Positions 39,414-45,798 of a stretch of 64,000 nt of DNA are shown here, one piece after another (position 1 is the stretch's first letter; every line of letters begins with the position of its first letter). The notes under the pieces are model-generated. The model saw only the letters and a list, made by a program, of their open reading frames with translations, did not search any database and was not told the DNA's origin. The DNA is from an uncultured Pelagibacteraceae bacterium (GTDB lineage: Bacteria > Pseudomonadota > Alphaproteobacteria > Pelagibacterales > Pelagibacteraceae), in assembly GCA_902527215.1 (NCBI GenBank), contig CABZOF010000001.1, positions 292,501 to 356,500 on the forward strand, written 5' to 3'. The position numbers and the translations under genes are program-made.

Positions 39414-40847
39414 TCAAACATTCTCGTATTTTTTTTGAATAGACATTGCATAGGTATTAAATTCATCTAAGAGAGCTAATTTCTCGTTATCATTTTCATT
39501 AGTATATTTTTCTCTTAAAGTATCAATTTCATTATATAGAGTAGGTATTGTCCACCATTTCTCTTTTCTTTCGCTAAGTATTCTTTTAGCTATATCTCTT
39601 TTAATAGACTTGTACATAGAATTTGGAAGTATCTCCGGAGCTTCTTGAAATATAATTTTTTTACCAAAACTAACTAATCTATCATCTTCAAACCTATCAA
39701 GTAAATTTAATTTCTCTTTCCATGGTGCTTCATGCCAACTTGGGAACAAGGCAGTATCTTTATTTGATGTAAATTTTGAATAAATACTTTCCTCTGCATA
39801 TATATCTTCTTGAGATTTTGATTGTTCTTTTTCTTCTGCAACTTCGCGAAGTGCAGTCAAAATATTTTGAGAAAACTGTTCGTTATTTTGAACAAACTCC
39901 GCTCTTTTTTTAATTACATTCTTATCTAGTTTATTATATGGCTCAATATTCAAACCATATTTTGCATCAATTATTATTGGCGCTTTATTTGATCTAACTG
40001 TTCTTAAAAACTTGGGTGTTTTTTTCATCTCAGTTTTTAATTCATTTATAGATTTATTGATCAATGGTTGAATTTCTGTTCTAAGATCTATTGTGTAGTA
40101 CCATCCTTGATAAATAGGATGCATACAATGTTTTGCATGTAACGGTACAACTAAATGAAGTCTAGACTTTCCATAATAATATTCATTTAAAGTTATAATT
40201 TCTCCTTTTTTTATTATAGTTTCAGTATTAGATTTATTTGCCGTGCTTAAAAAAGATTTCCAAGTATGTTCTTGTTTTTCTTTTACAATTTTCAAAACTT
40301 TTGCAGTAAGTTCTGCATCGGCTAATGCGGAGTGAGCATCACTTGCATCTATACCTTGCATTTGAGCTAAAGAGGCTAGTTTAAAAACAGGATTGTTTTT
40401 TTCATTAATTTCAGTTTCTAAAACTGTAGGATCTACTGCATATGCAGCTCTTGCAATATTTATTCCATCATGTCTTGTATTGGGAGCAGAATTTGTCAAA
40501 TAAGGATACCTAATACTTTTAAAGAACTCTTTTCTTATCATTTCTTCATCAAAATTTAAGCTACTCCATCCCAAAAAAATAGCAGGGCTCCATTTCTTGA
40601 AAATTTTTTCGACCTGTCCTAACATTTGGTAATGGCTTAGATTTGTTTGAGTAAGTTGTTTAATTGATGTCTTATTAACAATTAATGCTGCAGCTTGAAA
40701 AATCTCAGTTTCATGAAGTCTACATCTAAGATTAAATCTATCTTTTTCTTTAAAATTCTCATCAAATAGTATTCCCCCAATTTCTATAATGCTACCAAAG
40801 TCAGTGCTAGCACTCGATGATTCTATGTCCCAAATTGCTAAATTCAT
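39414..40847 (-). CDS. Exonuclease I-like DEDDh 3'-5' exonuclease
   Basis: A 477-residue protein. The N-terminal DEDDh exonuclease domain has D7 and E9 in IWDIESSS, GWSSLNFDEEMIRKEFF with the second Asp, and DAHSALADAELTAKVL with the closing His and Asp. The C-terminal half has FLRTVRSNKAPIIIDAKYGLN, which resembles E. coli exonuclease I (SbcB) over its SH3-like/helical part, and a helical tail. It likely degrades single-stranded DNA from 3' ends. It is the last gene of the leftward island run, 124 bp after the PD-(D/E)XK gene, so it may have its own promoter. Confidence 0.82.
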   Translation of the reverse strand: MNLAIWDIESSSASTDFGSIIEIGGILFDENFKEKDRFNLRCRLHETEIFQAAALIVNKTSIKQLTQTNLSHYQMLGQVEKIFKKWSPAIFLGWSSLNFDEEMIRKEFFKSIRYPYLTNSAPNTRHDGINIARAAYAVDPTVLETEINEKNNPVFKLASLAQMQGIDASDAHSALADAELTAKVLKIVKEKQEHTWKSFLSTANKSNTETIIKKGEIITLNEYYYGKSRLHLVVPLHAKHCMHPIYQGWYYTIDLRTEIQPLINKSINELKTEMKKTPKFLRTVRSNKAPIIIDAKYGLNIEPYNKLDKNVIKKRAEFVQNNEQFSQNILTALREVAEEKEQSKSQEDIYAEESIYSKFTSNKDTALFPSWHEAPWKEKLNLLDRFEDDRLVSFGKKIIFQEAPEILPNSMYKSIKRDIAKRILSERKEKWWTIPTLYNEIDTLREKYTNENDNEKLALLDEFNTYAMSIQKKYENV

Positions 40848-40971
40848 ATTATAAACCTCAAATTAGCTATGTTTTGAAGAGTTTTTGGAAAGTTTTTTAA
40901 GACTAAACCTTTGCATCTAAACAAGTAGCTTCTAGTTAGTTTTATTAGTTCTATGTATTGGTCGGTTAAAG

Positions 40972-41676
40972 TCAAGCTATATTATTCATCTCGTAAAATT
41001 TTTTAACTCTTCCCATAAATAAATTTTGATACATCTCTAATTCTGCACCTTCAATTTTAAATTCTTGAAATAGAATATCTTTTGTACAGAGTAATATTAT
41101 CCCTGCTTTCATTTTTGTTCCATGTACGACATCGTGAGCCAAAGTATATGCTCCAAGTTGCAAGAAATAATCTTGAATATAATCTGTTTTTTTAGGTTTA
41201 TTGGCCTGCTTGAAATCTATTATGACATCTTTGCCCTGATAAATTCCAATTAAATCTGCAGTTCCAGCATATTGCTCTGGATAATAAATAGTTTCTTCCA
41301 TCCCATAAATTTCATCTAATTTATTATTTACCCCCTTTTCAATTATTTCTTTGGCCATATTTTTGTATTGTTCATTACTTTCAAAAAAGCTTTCATTTAC
41401 CCTGCCTCTTAAGTAATCTTCAATATAAGAGTGCATTGACGTTCCTCTTGAAGATGCTTCAGTTTTAATTCTATTTGCTTCTTTAAAGCCTACCCTCTCC
41501 TGCCAATTTTTGATAGCTGCCTTTTCCTCTTCAGATTTAGTAGCACTTAAAATTGTAGTAACACTTGGTAATTTTTCCTCACCTAAGGAATATTTTCTAT
41601 AACCATCTTCAATTGATCTTGTAGATTTTGGATATATAAATTTATTATTCCATTTCATTACTTCAGTTATAAGCAT
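40972..41676 (-). CDS. PD-(D/E)XK nuclease (RecB/MGME1-like)
   Basis: A 234-residue nuclease. The core is easy to read: SSRGTSMHSYIEDYL with H82, then AGTADLIGIY with D141, then VIIDFKQANK with D154 and K156, then QDYFLQLGAYTLA with Q173. This is the single-domain exonuclease arrangement found in phage RecB-like proteins and mitochondrial MGME1, acting on single-stranded DNA ends or flaps. ATG at 41676 is used; an ATG six codons later is possible. The gene lies 17 bp after rmuC and belongs to the same leftward run. Confidence 0.85.
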   Translation of the reverse strand: MLITEVMKWNNKFIYPKSTRSIEDGYRKYSLGEEKLPSVTTILSATKSEEEKAAIKNWQERVGFKEANRIKTEASSRGTSMHSYIEDYLRGRVNESFFESNEQYKNMAKEIIEKGVNNKLDEIYGMEETIYYPEQYAGTADLIGIYQGKDVIIDFKQANKPKKTDYIQDYFLQLGAYTLAHDVVHGTKMKAGIILLCTKDILFQEFKIEGAELEMYQNLFMGRVKKFYEMNNIA

Positions 41677-41693
41677 AGAAATCTTAAATGAAA

Positions 41694-42749
41694 TTAATTT
41701 TTTAATTGCTTAGGATTTACTGAAAACTTTTCTACATTTTCAGATTGTAAAGCACTTTCTATTTGCTCCGGATCCTTGATATTTTCAAGTGTTCTAGTAA
41801 TAGATCTGGCATCTTTACCAAAACTATCTACTACGCCCATAGCCTCTTCAAGTTTTTTTCTTAAAACAAGTACATTATCAAAATGTTTTGAAAATCTAGT
41901 GCTTATTGTCTTTAAATGATCATATATTTCTGTTGCATGTTTTTGTACTTTTAATGTTTGGAAACCTAAATGATAAGACTGTATTAATGCACATAGAGTA
42001 TTAGGTCCTGCAATAGTAACTTTGTACTTCTTCCTTAATTCTTCCATCAATAACTCTTTAGTTTTAGGATCCCTATAACTTGCAAGTTCTGCATAAAGGC
42101 CTTCAGTTGGAACGTAAACGATTGCAAAATCAACGCTAATTGGAGGATTTATATATTTTTGATTGACATTTTTAGATTTTGTACGAAATGCAGATGCTAG
42201 TTCGCTTCTTGCAGAAGCAAGAGCATCTTTATCTTTATTTTGAAAAGCCTCATCTACTGCTTTATATTTTTCAATAGGCCAGTGACTGTCTATAGGACAG
42301 AGTACATTATTTTGCAATTTTACTGCAAACTCTACTAGGTCTCGTGTTTCTTCAGGTTTCATTTTTGCATTTGCTATATACTGCGATGCTGGAAGTAAAT
42401 CCTCTAAAATGCTGGCGAGAGAGAACTCGCTTAAGCCACCATATTGCTTTACGCCAGCTAAAATTCTACTAAAGTTGTTTTGACTAGACTGAATATCCTC
42501 AACTTGTTTATTAAATGAAGCCACCTTTTCATCAACACGAGACAAGGCTCCCGTCATATCTTTAGCAACCTCCTTACTCATATTACTAAATGAGTCGTTT
42601 AAAGAACTTTTTAGACTGTTAATGTCATCTTTGATTTTTATTACCTCATCATCTTTATTGTCATTTTCAGGTTCTTTTTTAAATTTTAAAAATAAAGCGA
42701 TATTTACTAATAAAACAACAGCGACTAATAAAACAATTAATATATCCAT
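41694..42749 (-). CDS. rmuC: RmuC-family DNA recombination protein
   Basis: A 351-residue protein with an N-terminal membrane helix (about 3-24), a long coiled coil (about 35-105), and the RmuC nuclease-like domain (ISVDFAIVYVPTEGLYAELAS, YKVTIAGPNTLCALIQSYHLGFQTLKVQKHATEI). In E. coli RmuC limits rearrangements at inverted repeats and is thought to be a nuclease of the PD-(D/E)XK superfamily. It is placed between the small-ORF train and the PD-(D/E)XK gene. Family length varies widely; 351 is on the short side. Confidence 0.9.
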   Translation of the reverse strand: MDILIVLLVAVVLLVNIALFLKFKKEPENDNKDDEVIKIKDDINSLKSSLNDSFSNMSKEVAKDMTGALSRVDEKVASFNKQVEDIQSSQNNFSRILAGVKQYGGLSEFSLASILEDLLPASQYIANAKMKPEETRDLVEFAVKLQNNVLCPIDSHWPIEKYKAVDEAFQNKDKDALASARSELASAFRTKSKNVNQKYINPPISVDFAIVYVPTEGLYAELASYRDPKTKELLMEELRKKYKVTIAGPNTLCALIQSYHLGFQTLKVQKHATEIYDHLKTISTRFSKHFDNVLVLRKKLEEAMGVVDSFGKDARSITRTLENIKDPEQIESALQSENVEKFSVNPKQLKN

Positions 42750-42781
42750 GATTCTCTACGTTATACTCCAATAATTAAATT

Positions 42782-42997
42782 TCAATTTATATTTTCTTTA
42801 CCGTAATAAATTATACCGGCGCCTTCACAGCTTGTGCAGACTAGTTCAGGAGTTATATCGGGTAAAACTCCAGAACCTAAGCATTCATCACATTCTCCAA
42901 CTACTTCATTTTCATAAAGACGGCCATCTTGAAGTATTCTTTTCTTTATAAAATAACAAGAAAACTGAACTACATTGTCTTTATTTTTTTTCTTCAA
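42782..42997 (-). CDS. Small DnaJ-type zinc-finger protein
   Basis: A 71-residue protein. The C-terminal part has two CxxCxGxG-type repeats, CDECLGSG and CTSCEGAG, separated by about 12 residues, as in half of the DnaJ zinc domain. No J domain is present. It overlaps the end of the preceding 62-residue ORF by 17 bases. A role in protein folding or as a metal-binding partner of the neighbouring nucleases is possible but not shown. Confidence 0.65.
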   Translation of the reverse strand: MKKKNKDNVVQFSCYFIKKRILQDGRLYENEVVGECDECLGSGVLPDITPELVCTSCEGAGIIYYGKENIN

Positions 42998-43169
42998 ATT
43001 TCCATCCTTGATTTTTTAATCCATTGATTAACTTTGATAATCTTTCTTTTCTACTGGATTGTTTGCCAAGAGAGATAAGATGAATTTTATTTTTTCTAAG
43101 TTTTTTAAATAAAAATTTAAAAATCACCAAAGGCAATAAACCTAATAATAAAAGCTCATAAATATTCAT
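42981..43169 (-). CDS. Small membrane protein, unrecognised
   Basis: A 62-residue ORF with one hydrophobic N-terminal helix (about 4-22, YELLLLGLLPLVIFKFLF) and a very basic tail with an acidic end. No family was recognised. It overlaps the 91-residue ORF upstream by four bases (ATGA type) and the zinc-finger ORF downstream by 17 bases, which supports it as a real translated member of the leftward train. Confidence 0.55.
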   Translation of the reverse strand: MNIYELLLLGLLPLVIFKFLFKKLRKNKIHLISLGKQSSRKERLSKLINGLKNQGWKFEEKK

Positions 43170-43441
43170 TTTTTTTCATCCAATTGGGTTGTTAAAAACT
43201 CAATTTCAATTTCATTTTTTTCAATATTTTGTATGAATTTTACGTACTTTATAAATTCGATAAAATTTATAGGTACAAAATAAATAGCTAAAATAAATCT
43301 TAAAACTGGTCTTTGTTTATAGTACTCTTCATCGACAGCTTCCGTTATACCTCTATGAAATATATAGTTTTCGGCATTTCTCTTCCATTCAATGCAATAA
43401 TCTAATCTATCTTTAAGTTTTGTTTTTAAAAAATAATTCAT
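43166..43441 (-). CDS. Small protein with one membrane segment, unrecognised
   Basis: A 91-residue ORF. A charged, aromatic-rich N-terminal part (LKDRLDYCIEWKRNAENYIFHRG) is followed by a hydrophobic segment at about 48-63 (LRFILAIYFVPINFIEF) and a Glu/Asn-rich helical tail. Its ATG overlaps the TGA of a 52-residue ORF upstream (ATGA), and its own stop overlaps the next ORF. No family was recognised. Confidence 0.55.
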   Translation of the reverse strand: MNYFLKTKLKDRLDYCIEWKRNAENYIFHRGITEAVDEEYYKQRPVLRFILAIYFVPINFIEFIKYVKFIQNIEKNEIEIEFLTTQLDEKK

Positions 43442-43596
43442 TGGTAAGTTGCCACTTGTCTATAACATTGTGGTTTAATTGAAGATTTACCAATAATTTC
43501 TATTTTTTCATTCTTTACATAATAAATAAAAAAATATTTTTTGTTATTTTCTAAATCATTTATCTCTTGGATTCTTATCTCTGTTATTTTATCCAC
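43438..43596 (-). CDS. Micro-protein of 52 residues, unrecognised
   Basis: A short ORF that begins at GTG directly after the TAA of the previous ORF and ends with TGA overlapping the ATG of the next one. The translated product starts VDKITEIRIQEINDLE and ends CYRQVATYQ. It looks like a small soluble mixed alpha/beta peptide. No family was recognised. The exact fit between neighbours on both sides is the main support. Confidence 0.5.
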   Translation of the reverse strand: MDKITEIRIQEINDLENNKKYFFIYYVKNEKIEIIGKSSIKPQCYRQVATYQ

Positions 43597-43767
43597 TTAT
43601 TTAATATCCTTTAAATTTTTTGCAGGAAAAGGAACTATCTTTCCCTGCAAGACATAGTCATCTATGGTGCCCAAAACCAGATTTGCACTGATACCCACCA
43701 CAGTGGAACAAGTTTTACTTGTCGCGTCTAACTGTTTCGCCATTTGAGCATGTAATCGTCTTTTCAT
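43597..43767 (-). CDS. Micro-protein of 56 residues, unrecognised
   Basis: The start is placed at the ATG at 43767 (MKRRLHAQMAKQLDATSKT). A longer reading from 43851 would add 28 residues that overlap another ORF out of frame, and that extension does not look like protein. The chosen ATG overlaps the TAA of the 32-residue ORF upstream (TAATG). The product has a basic N-terminus and a moderately hydrophobic middle (STVVGISANLVLGTIDDYV). No family was recognised. Confidence 0.5.
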   Translation of the reverse strand: MKRRLHAQMAKQLDATSKTCSTVVGISANLVLGTIDDYVLQGKIVPFPAKNLKDIK

Positions 43768-43865
43768 TAAAATCCTAAAATTAATTTTCCTAAATAAAAT
43801 AAACCAAATCCCAAGATCACCACCAGAATTAAGCTTGTAAAAATTTGCCATATAAAGCTAAACAT
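43767..43865 (-). CDS. Single-helix membrane micro-protein of 32 residues
   Basis: A 33-codon ORF whose product is almost entirely one membrane helix (FTSLILVVILGFGLFYLGKLILGF). It begins one base after the 66-residue zinc-ribbon ORF ends and its stop overlaps the next ATG. Peptides of this kind are easy to miss; the coupled spacing on both sides supports it. A role as a membrane toxin-like or scaffold peptide is speculation. Confidence 0.5.
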   Translation of the reverse strand: MFSFIWQIFTSLILVVILGFGLFYLGKLILGF

Positions 43866-43866
43866 A

Positions 43867-44067
43867 TTAATTTTTTTGAAATCCTAAAATTAGCGACTCT
43901 ATTAACTCTGAAACTGGTTCACCTAATCTTGCAGGTATAACAAATTCTTCATTACATCTGTCACAAACAGAATCTTTGACTTTCAAATTTAAAAGAGGTT
44001 GAGGGTTATTACCCATTCCTTCAATTTTATTATTACATATTGGATTTGAACATAATTTAATTTTCAT
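43867..44067 (-). CDS. Small four-Cys zinc-ribbon-like protein
   Basis: A 66-residue ORF with Cys at 6, 11, 35 and 38 (CSNPIC and CDRC), a likely zinc ribbon, followed by a helical tail (EPVSELIESLILGFQ). It is the first gene of the leftward train and lies 53 bases from the first ORF of the divergent rightward run. Small zinc ribbons like this are common as DNA- or protein-binding modules. No specific family was recognised. Confidence 0.55.
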   Translation of the reverse strand: MKIKLCSNPICNNKIEGMGNNPQPLLNLKVKDSVCDRCNEEFVIPARLGEPVSELIESLILGFQKN

Positions 44068-44120
44068 AATAACCTTTTTAATTAATGTTGAAGTTAGTTT
44101 AAATTAGAAAGGAGGCTCAG
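44068..44120. promoter_or_regulatory. Divergent control region of the island
   Basis: Fifty-three bases separate the leftward train from the first rightward ORF. They contain the AAAGGAGG ribosome site (44108-44115) for the micro-ORF and a weak AAAGG-like site for the leftward zinc-ribbon gene. A weak leftward promoter (TTGTTG, 18 bp, TAATTT) may extend into the micro-ORF. No clean rightward promoter could be fixed. Confidence 0.35.
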
Positions 44121-44186
44121 ATGACAACAAGACAGCAGAAAGGAGAAAGGATAGTCTTTGAGTATATCACTATATCTCACATCTGA
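44121..44186 (+). CDS. Micro-ORF of 21 codons, possible leader peptide
   Basis: ATG at 44121 is preceded at five bases by AAAGGAGG, one of the best ribosome sites in the window. The product is MTTRQQKGERIVFEYITISH plus one Ile, then TGA. A second purine run (AAAGGAGAAAGG, about 44139-44150) lies inside it, near a TTG at 44158 that opens a longer frame. It sits upstream of the predicted promoter at 44191-44220. It may be a leader peptide, a short toxin-like peptide, or the remnant of a longer gene. Confidence 0.4.
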   Translation: MTTRQQKGERIVFEYITISHI

Positions 44187-44190
44187 ATTA

Positions 44191-44220
44191 TTGAACTTAA
44201 AACTAACTCCAACGTATATG
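44191..44220 (+). promoter_or_regulatory. Predicted promoter P1
   Basis: TTGAAC (44191-44196) and TATATG (44215-44220) are separated by 18 bp. The left arm of the inverted repeat follows directly, so a protein bound there would cover the start site. The spacer contains AACTAACTCCAACG, which resembles one half of the 24-bp palindrome at 44841. Assigned from sequence only. Confidence 0.4.
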
Positions 44221-44263
44221 TATATACCCCGGACATATTTTACTGATTTTTCCGGGGTATATA
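44221..44263. repeat. Inverted repeat, TATATACCCCGGA / TCCGGGGTATATA
   Basis: Two perfect 13-bp arms at 44221-44233 and 44251-44263 with a 17-base spacer. A third copy, in the same orientation as the right arm, lies at 44895-44907 inside the second promoter. In this AT-rich genome a GGGG-containing 13-mer repeated three times within 700 bp is unlikely to be chance. It may be an operator, or an mRNA hairpin at the start of the transcript. Confidence 0.75.
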
Positions 44264-44835
44264 TGAATATGAATAAGATAATATATCCTCAGATAGGAAA
44301 TGCTGCGCAGCGTGGTATTTTCCTTGCGCTTGCTAAAGAGAAAAATTTAAAAGACTCTATTACTGAAGCTCAATTGATGTTCAAATATAGTACAAAAAAA
44401 ATAAGATCTAAGGAATTAATCAATTGTTCAAAACAGTTAGAGTCAATTATAAAGAGAGGTTATTTTGAATTTAGTAAACTAGGACATATCGTAAATTATC
44501 AAAAAACAAAAAAAATTAATAACTTTAATCTAAATTTTATAAACAATAACAAATGGTCAATAATAAATAAAAAAGATAAAAGACATATTAGATTTGACTT
44601 TGAATTCGTTCCTTATTCAAAAAAACTAAAAAACATTATTCTTGAATTAAAGGTAGTTTGGAAAATCCCCAAAAAAGTTCCAAGCAGAGTTCAAAAGCAG
44701 TTAATCACATATTCTAGGAACTCTCGTAAAAGGTGTATTGTTTGTTTTCTGGTAGTAAAGAAATTTGGTAAAAAAACAAATTTTATCAACACACATCCTT
44801 ATTGGTTTGAGGTAAATACAAGAAAAGCCTCATAA
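44263..44835 (+). CDS. Unrecognised 190-residue basic protein of the island
   Basis: From ATG 44263 the product starts MNMNKIIYPQIGNAAQRGIF and is strongly basic. The N-terminal third is helical (LALAKEKNLKDSITEAQLMFKYSTKKIRSKELINCSKQLESIIKRG), which would suit a winged-helix or other DNA-binding domain. The rest is beta-rich. The reading frame is open upstream to a TTG at 44158, but that stretch contains the inverted repeat and does not look coding; ATG 44269 is another choice. Being flanked by the repeat elements, it may encode the regulator that binds them. No family was recognised, so the role is inference. Confidence 0.55.
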   Translation: MNMNKIIYPQIGNAAQRGIFLALAKEKNLKDSITEAQLMFKYSTKKIRSKELINCSKQLESIIKRGYFEFSKLGHIVNYQKTKKINNFNLNFINNNKWSIINKKDKRHIRFDFEFVPYSKKLKNIILELKVVWKIPKKVPSRVQKQLITYSRNSRKRCIVCFLVVKKFGKKTNFINTHPYWFEVNTRKAS

Positions 44836-44840
44836 ATTAA

Positions 44841-44864
44841 AACTATTCCAACGTTGGAATAGTT
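44841..44864. repeat. Perfect 24-bp palindrome
   Basis: AACTATTCCAAC is followed with no spacer by its exact reverse complement GTTGGAATAGTT. It begins five bases after the stop of the upstream ORF and ends 20 bases before the -35 of P2. It could be a dimeric operator or activator site, or the stem of a terminator, but no T-run follows. A similar half-site occurs in P1. Confidence 0.75.
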
Positions 44865-44883
44865 GAATAAGCATTAATTTTCC

Positions 44884-44913
44884 TTGATTTTTTATCCGGG
44901 GTATATATATAAT
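44884..44913 (+). promoter_or_regulatory. Predicted promoter P2 with embedded operator-like element
   Basis: TTGATT (44884-44889) and a perfect TATAAT (44908-44913) are separated by 18 bp. The spacer contains TCCGGGGTATATA (44895-44907), identical to the right arm of the inverted repeat at 44251. The element would therefore lie between -35 and -10, a position typical of repressor sites. Transcription would start near 44920, giving a leader of about 108 nt. Confidence 0.55.
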
Positions 44914-44919
44914 ACAAAT

Positions 44920-45027
44920 AAGTAAACCGCAGGTGGTTTGCGCAACAGGAGCCCTCTGGTTCCTAAAAGATGCGAATTGCACGTGCCAAATTTCCTCGGT
45001 TCGAAGCCAATAACCAAAGGAGGAAAA
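44920..45027 (+). promoter_or_regulatory. Structured 5' leader that pairs with the ribosome site
   Basis: About 108 bases, visibly richer in G and C than the neighbours. Hairpin 1: AGGAGCC (44947-44953), loop CTCT, GGTTCCT (44958-44964). Hairpin 2: TTTCCTC+GGTT (44991-45001) pairs with AACC (45012-45015) and GAGGAAA (45020-45026), leaving AAAG bulged. Hairpin 2 covers most of the AAGGAGG ribosome site (45017-45023) before the ATG at 45028. Two 8-bp palindromes, TTGCGCAA (44938) and GCACGTGC (44979), also lie here. It may be a riboswitch, attenuator or thermosensor-like switch; no known class was recognised. Confidence 0.5.
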
Positions 45028-45780
45028 ATGGCGAAAGTAACGTGTGATGTTGCATCTGAGTTAAACACTCTTAAACCAGCAACAAATAATGAGTACAGTT
45101 CTTTAATTGGAGAACTTTACGCTAAACAAAAAGATGGTTTTGTTAATAACTGGGTAGGTAATCAAACCCGGGGAGTAAAAGGGATTAACGAAGCTATAAT
45201 TGCTGAACATAAACGAGACGCTGAAGATGTTTTTTCATCAGCTATCTTGTATATGCTTGAAAAGGCTTACACTAATTATCAAAAAGCAAGTAAGTCAAAT
45301 AAACCAATGTACCTATACAATCCTAATGCAAAGGGACTTGGTAAACTACCTTGTATAATTAAATACTTTTCTCAAGTTATACGAACTAAAGTTTATCACT
45401 TCTTTAGAGGCTGCAAAAGAATGGTTAATGCAGTTTCTTCTTACTTGGATGCACTTAAGTCAGGTATAGATATGAGCATTTATGTAAGTGCAGACGAGCA
45501 AACTAAAAAAGCTTATAAAAAGGACGTCGACGATAGAAAGTACAAAAAATCAGATGGTTCTTTATCTGATTGGATGCGAGAAAAATCTTTCCAATCCAAT
45601 GAAGGGTGTGATGCGCTTCCTAAGCCAGAGAATAGATCAAATAGTCCATATTTCAATGTGGTCTTGCCTGATCAAGAAGCCCTTAACCCAGAAAAAATCG
45701 TTATAGCAGCAGAGGAGAAATCCTCTGCTACTATTTTTGATTTCCCAAAAATTAACCAAGTCTGCTCGCAAGCAGCATAA
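45028..45780 (+). CDS. Unrecognised protein with a sigma-region-2-like segment
   Basis: A 250-residue protein. ATG 45028 has a consensus AAGGAGG four bases upstream; an upstream TTG frame is rejected because it lies in the structured leader. Residues about 62-133 look like sigma-70/ECF region 2: HKRDAEDVFSSAILYMLEKA, then a linker, then LPCIIKYFSQVIRTKVYHFF and RGCKRM, the place of the DAEDxxQExF and YLxxIARN..D.LRR patterns. No region-4 helix-turn-helix is evident; the last 100 residues are polar. It may be a sigma-like regulator, an anti-sigma decoy, or an unrelated helical protein. It precedes the GHKL gene by 18 bases. Confidence 0.6.
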   Translation: MAKVTCDVASELNTLKPATNNEYSSLIGELYAKQKDGFVNNWVGNQTRGVKGINEAIIAEHKRDAEDVFSSAILYMLEKAYTNYQKASKSNKPMYLYNPNAKGLGKLPCIIKYFSQVIRTKVYHFFRGCKRMVNAVSSYLDALKSGIDMSIYVSADEQTKKAYKKDVDDRKYKKSDGSLSDWMREKSFQSNEGCDALPKPENRSNSPYFNVVLPDQEALNPEKIVIAAEEKSSATIFDFPKINQVCSQAA

Positions 45781-45798
45781 TCTATAAGGAGAAAAAAA

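Noticed and set aside
43768..43851. 28-residue N-terminal extension of the 56-residue ORF
   Set aside because: It overlaps the 32-codon membrane ORF in another frame. The ATG at 43767 is coupled to that ORF's stop and gives a more natural product.
44841..44880. Rho-independent terminator after the 190-residue ORF
   Set aside because: The palindrome has no loop, and the following GAATAAGC is not a T-run. Kept only as a weaker alternative to an operator.
44930..45020. Possible tRNA- or tmRNA-like element because of GGTTCGAAGCC and a nearby ACCA
   Set aside because: The T-arm stem does not pair, and no acceptor or anticodon arm can be built; hairpins of another layout explain the segment better.
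44938..45027. In-frame upstream extension of the 250-residue island protein from a TTG at 44938
   Set aside because: The stretch is the structured leader, and the ATG at 45028 has a consensus AAGGAGG at the right distance.
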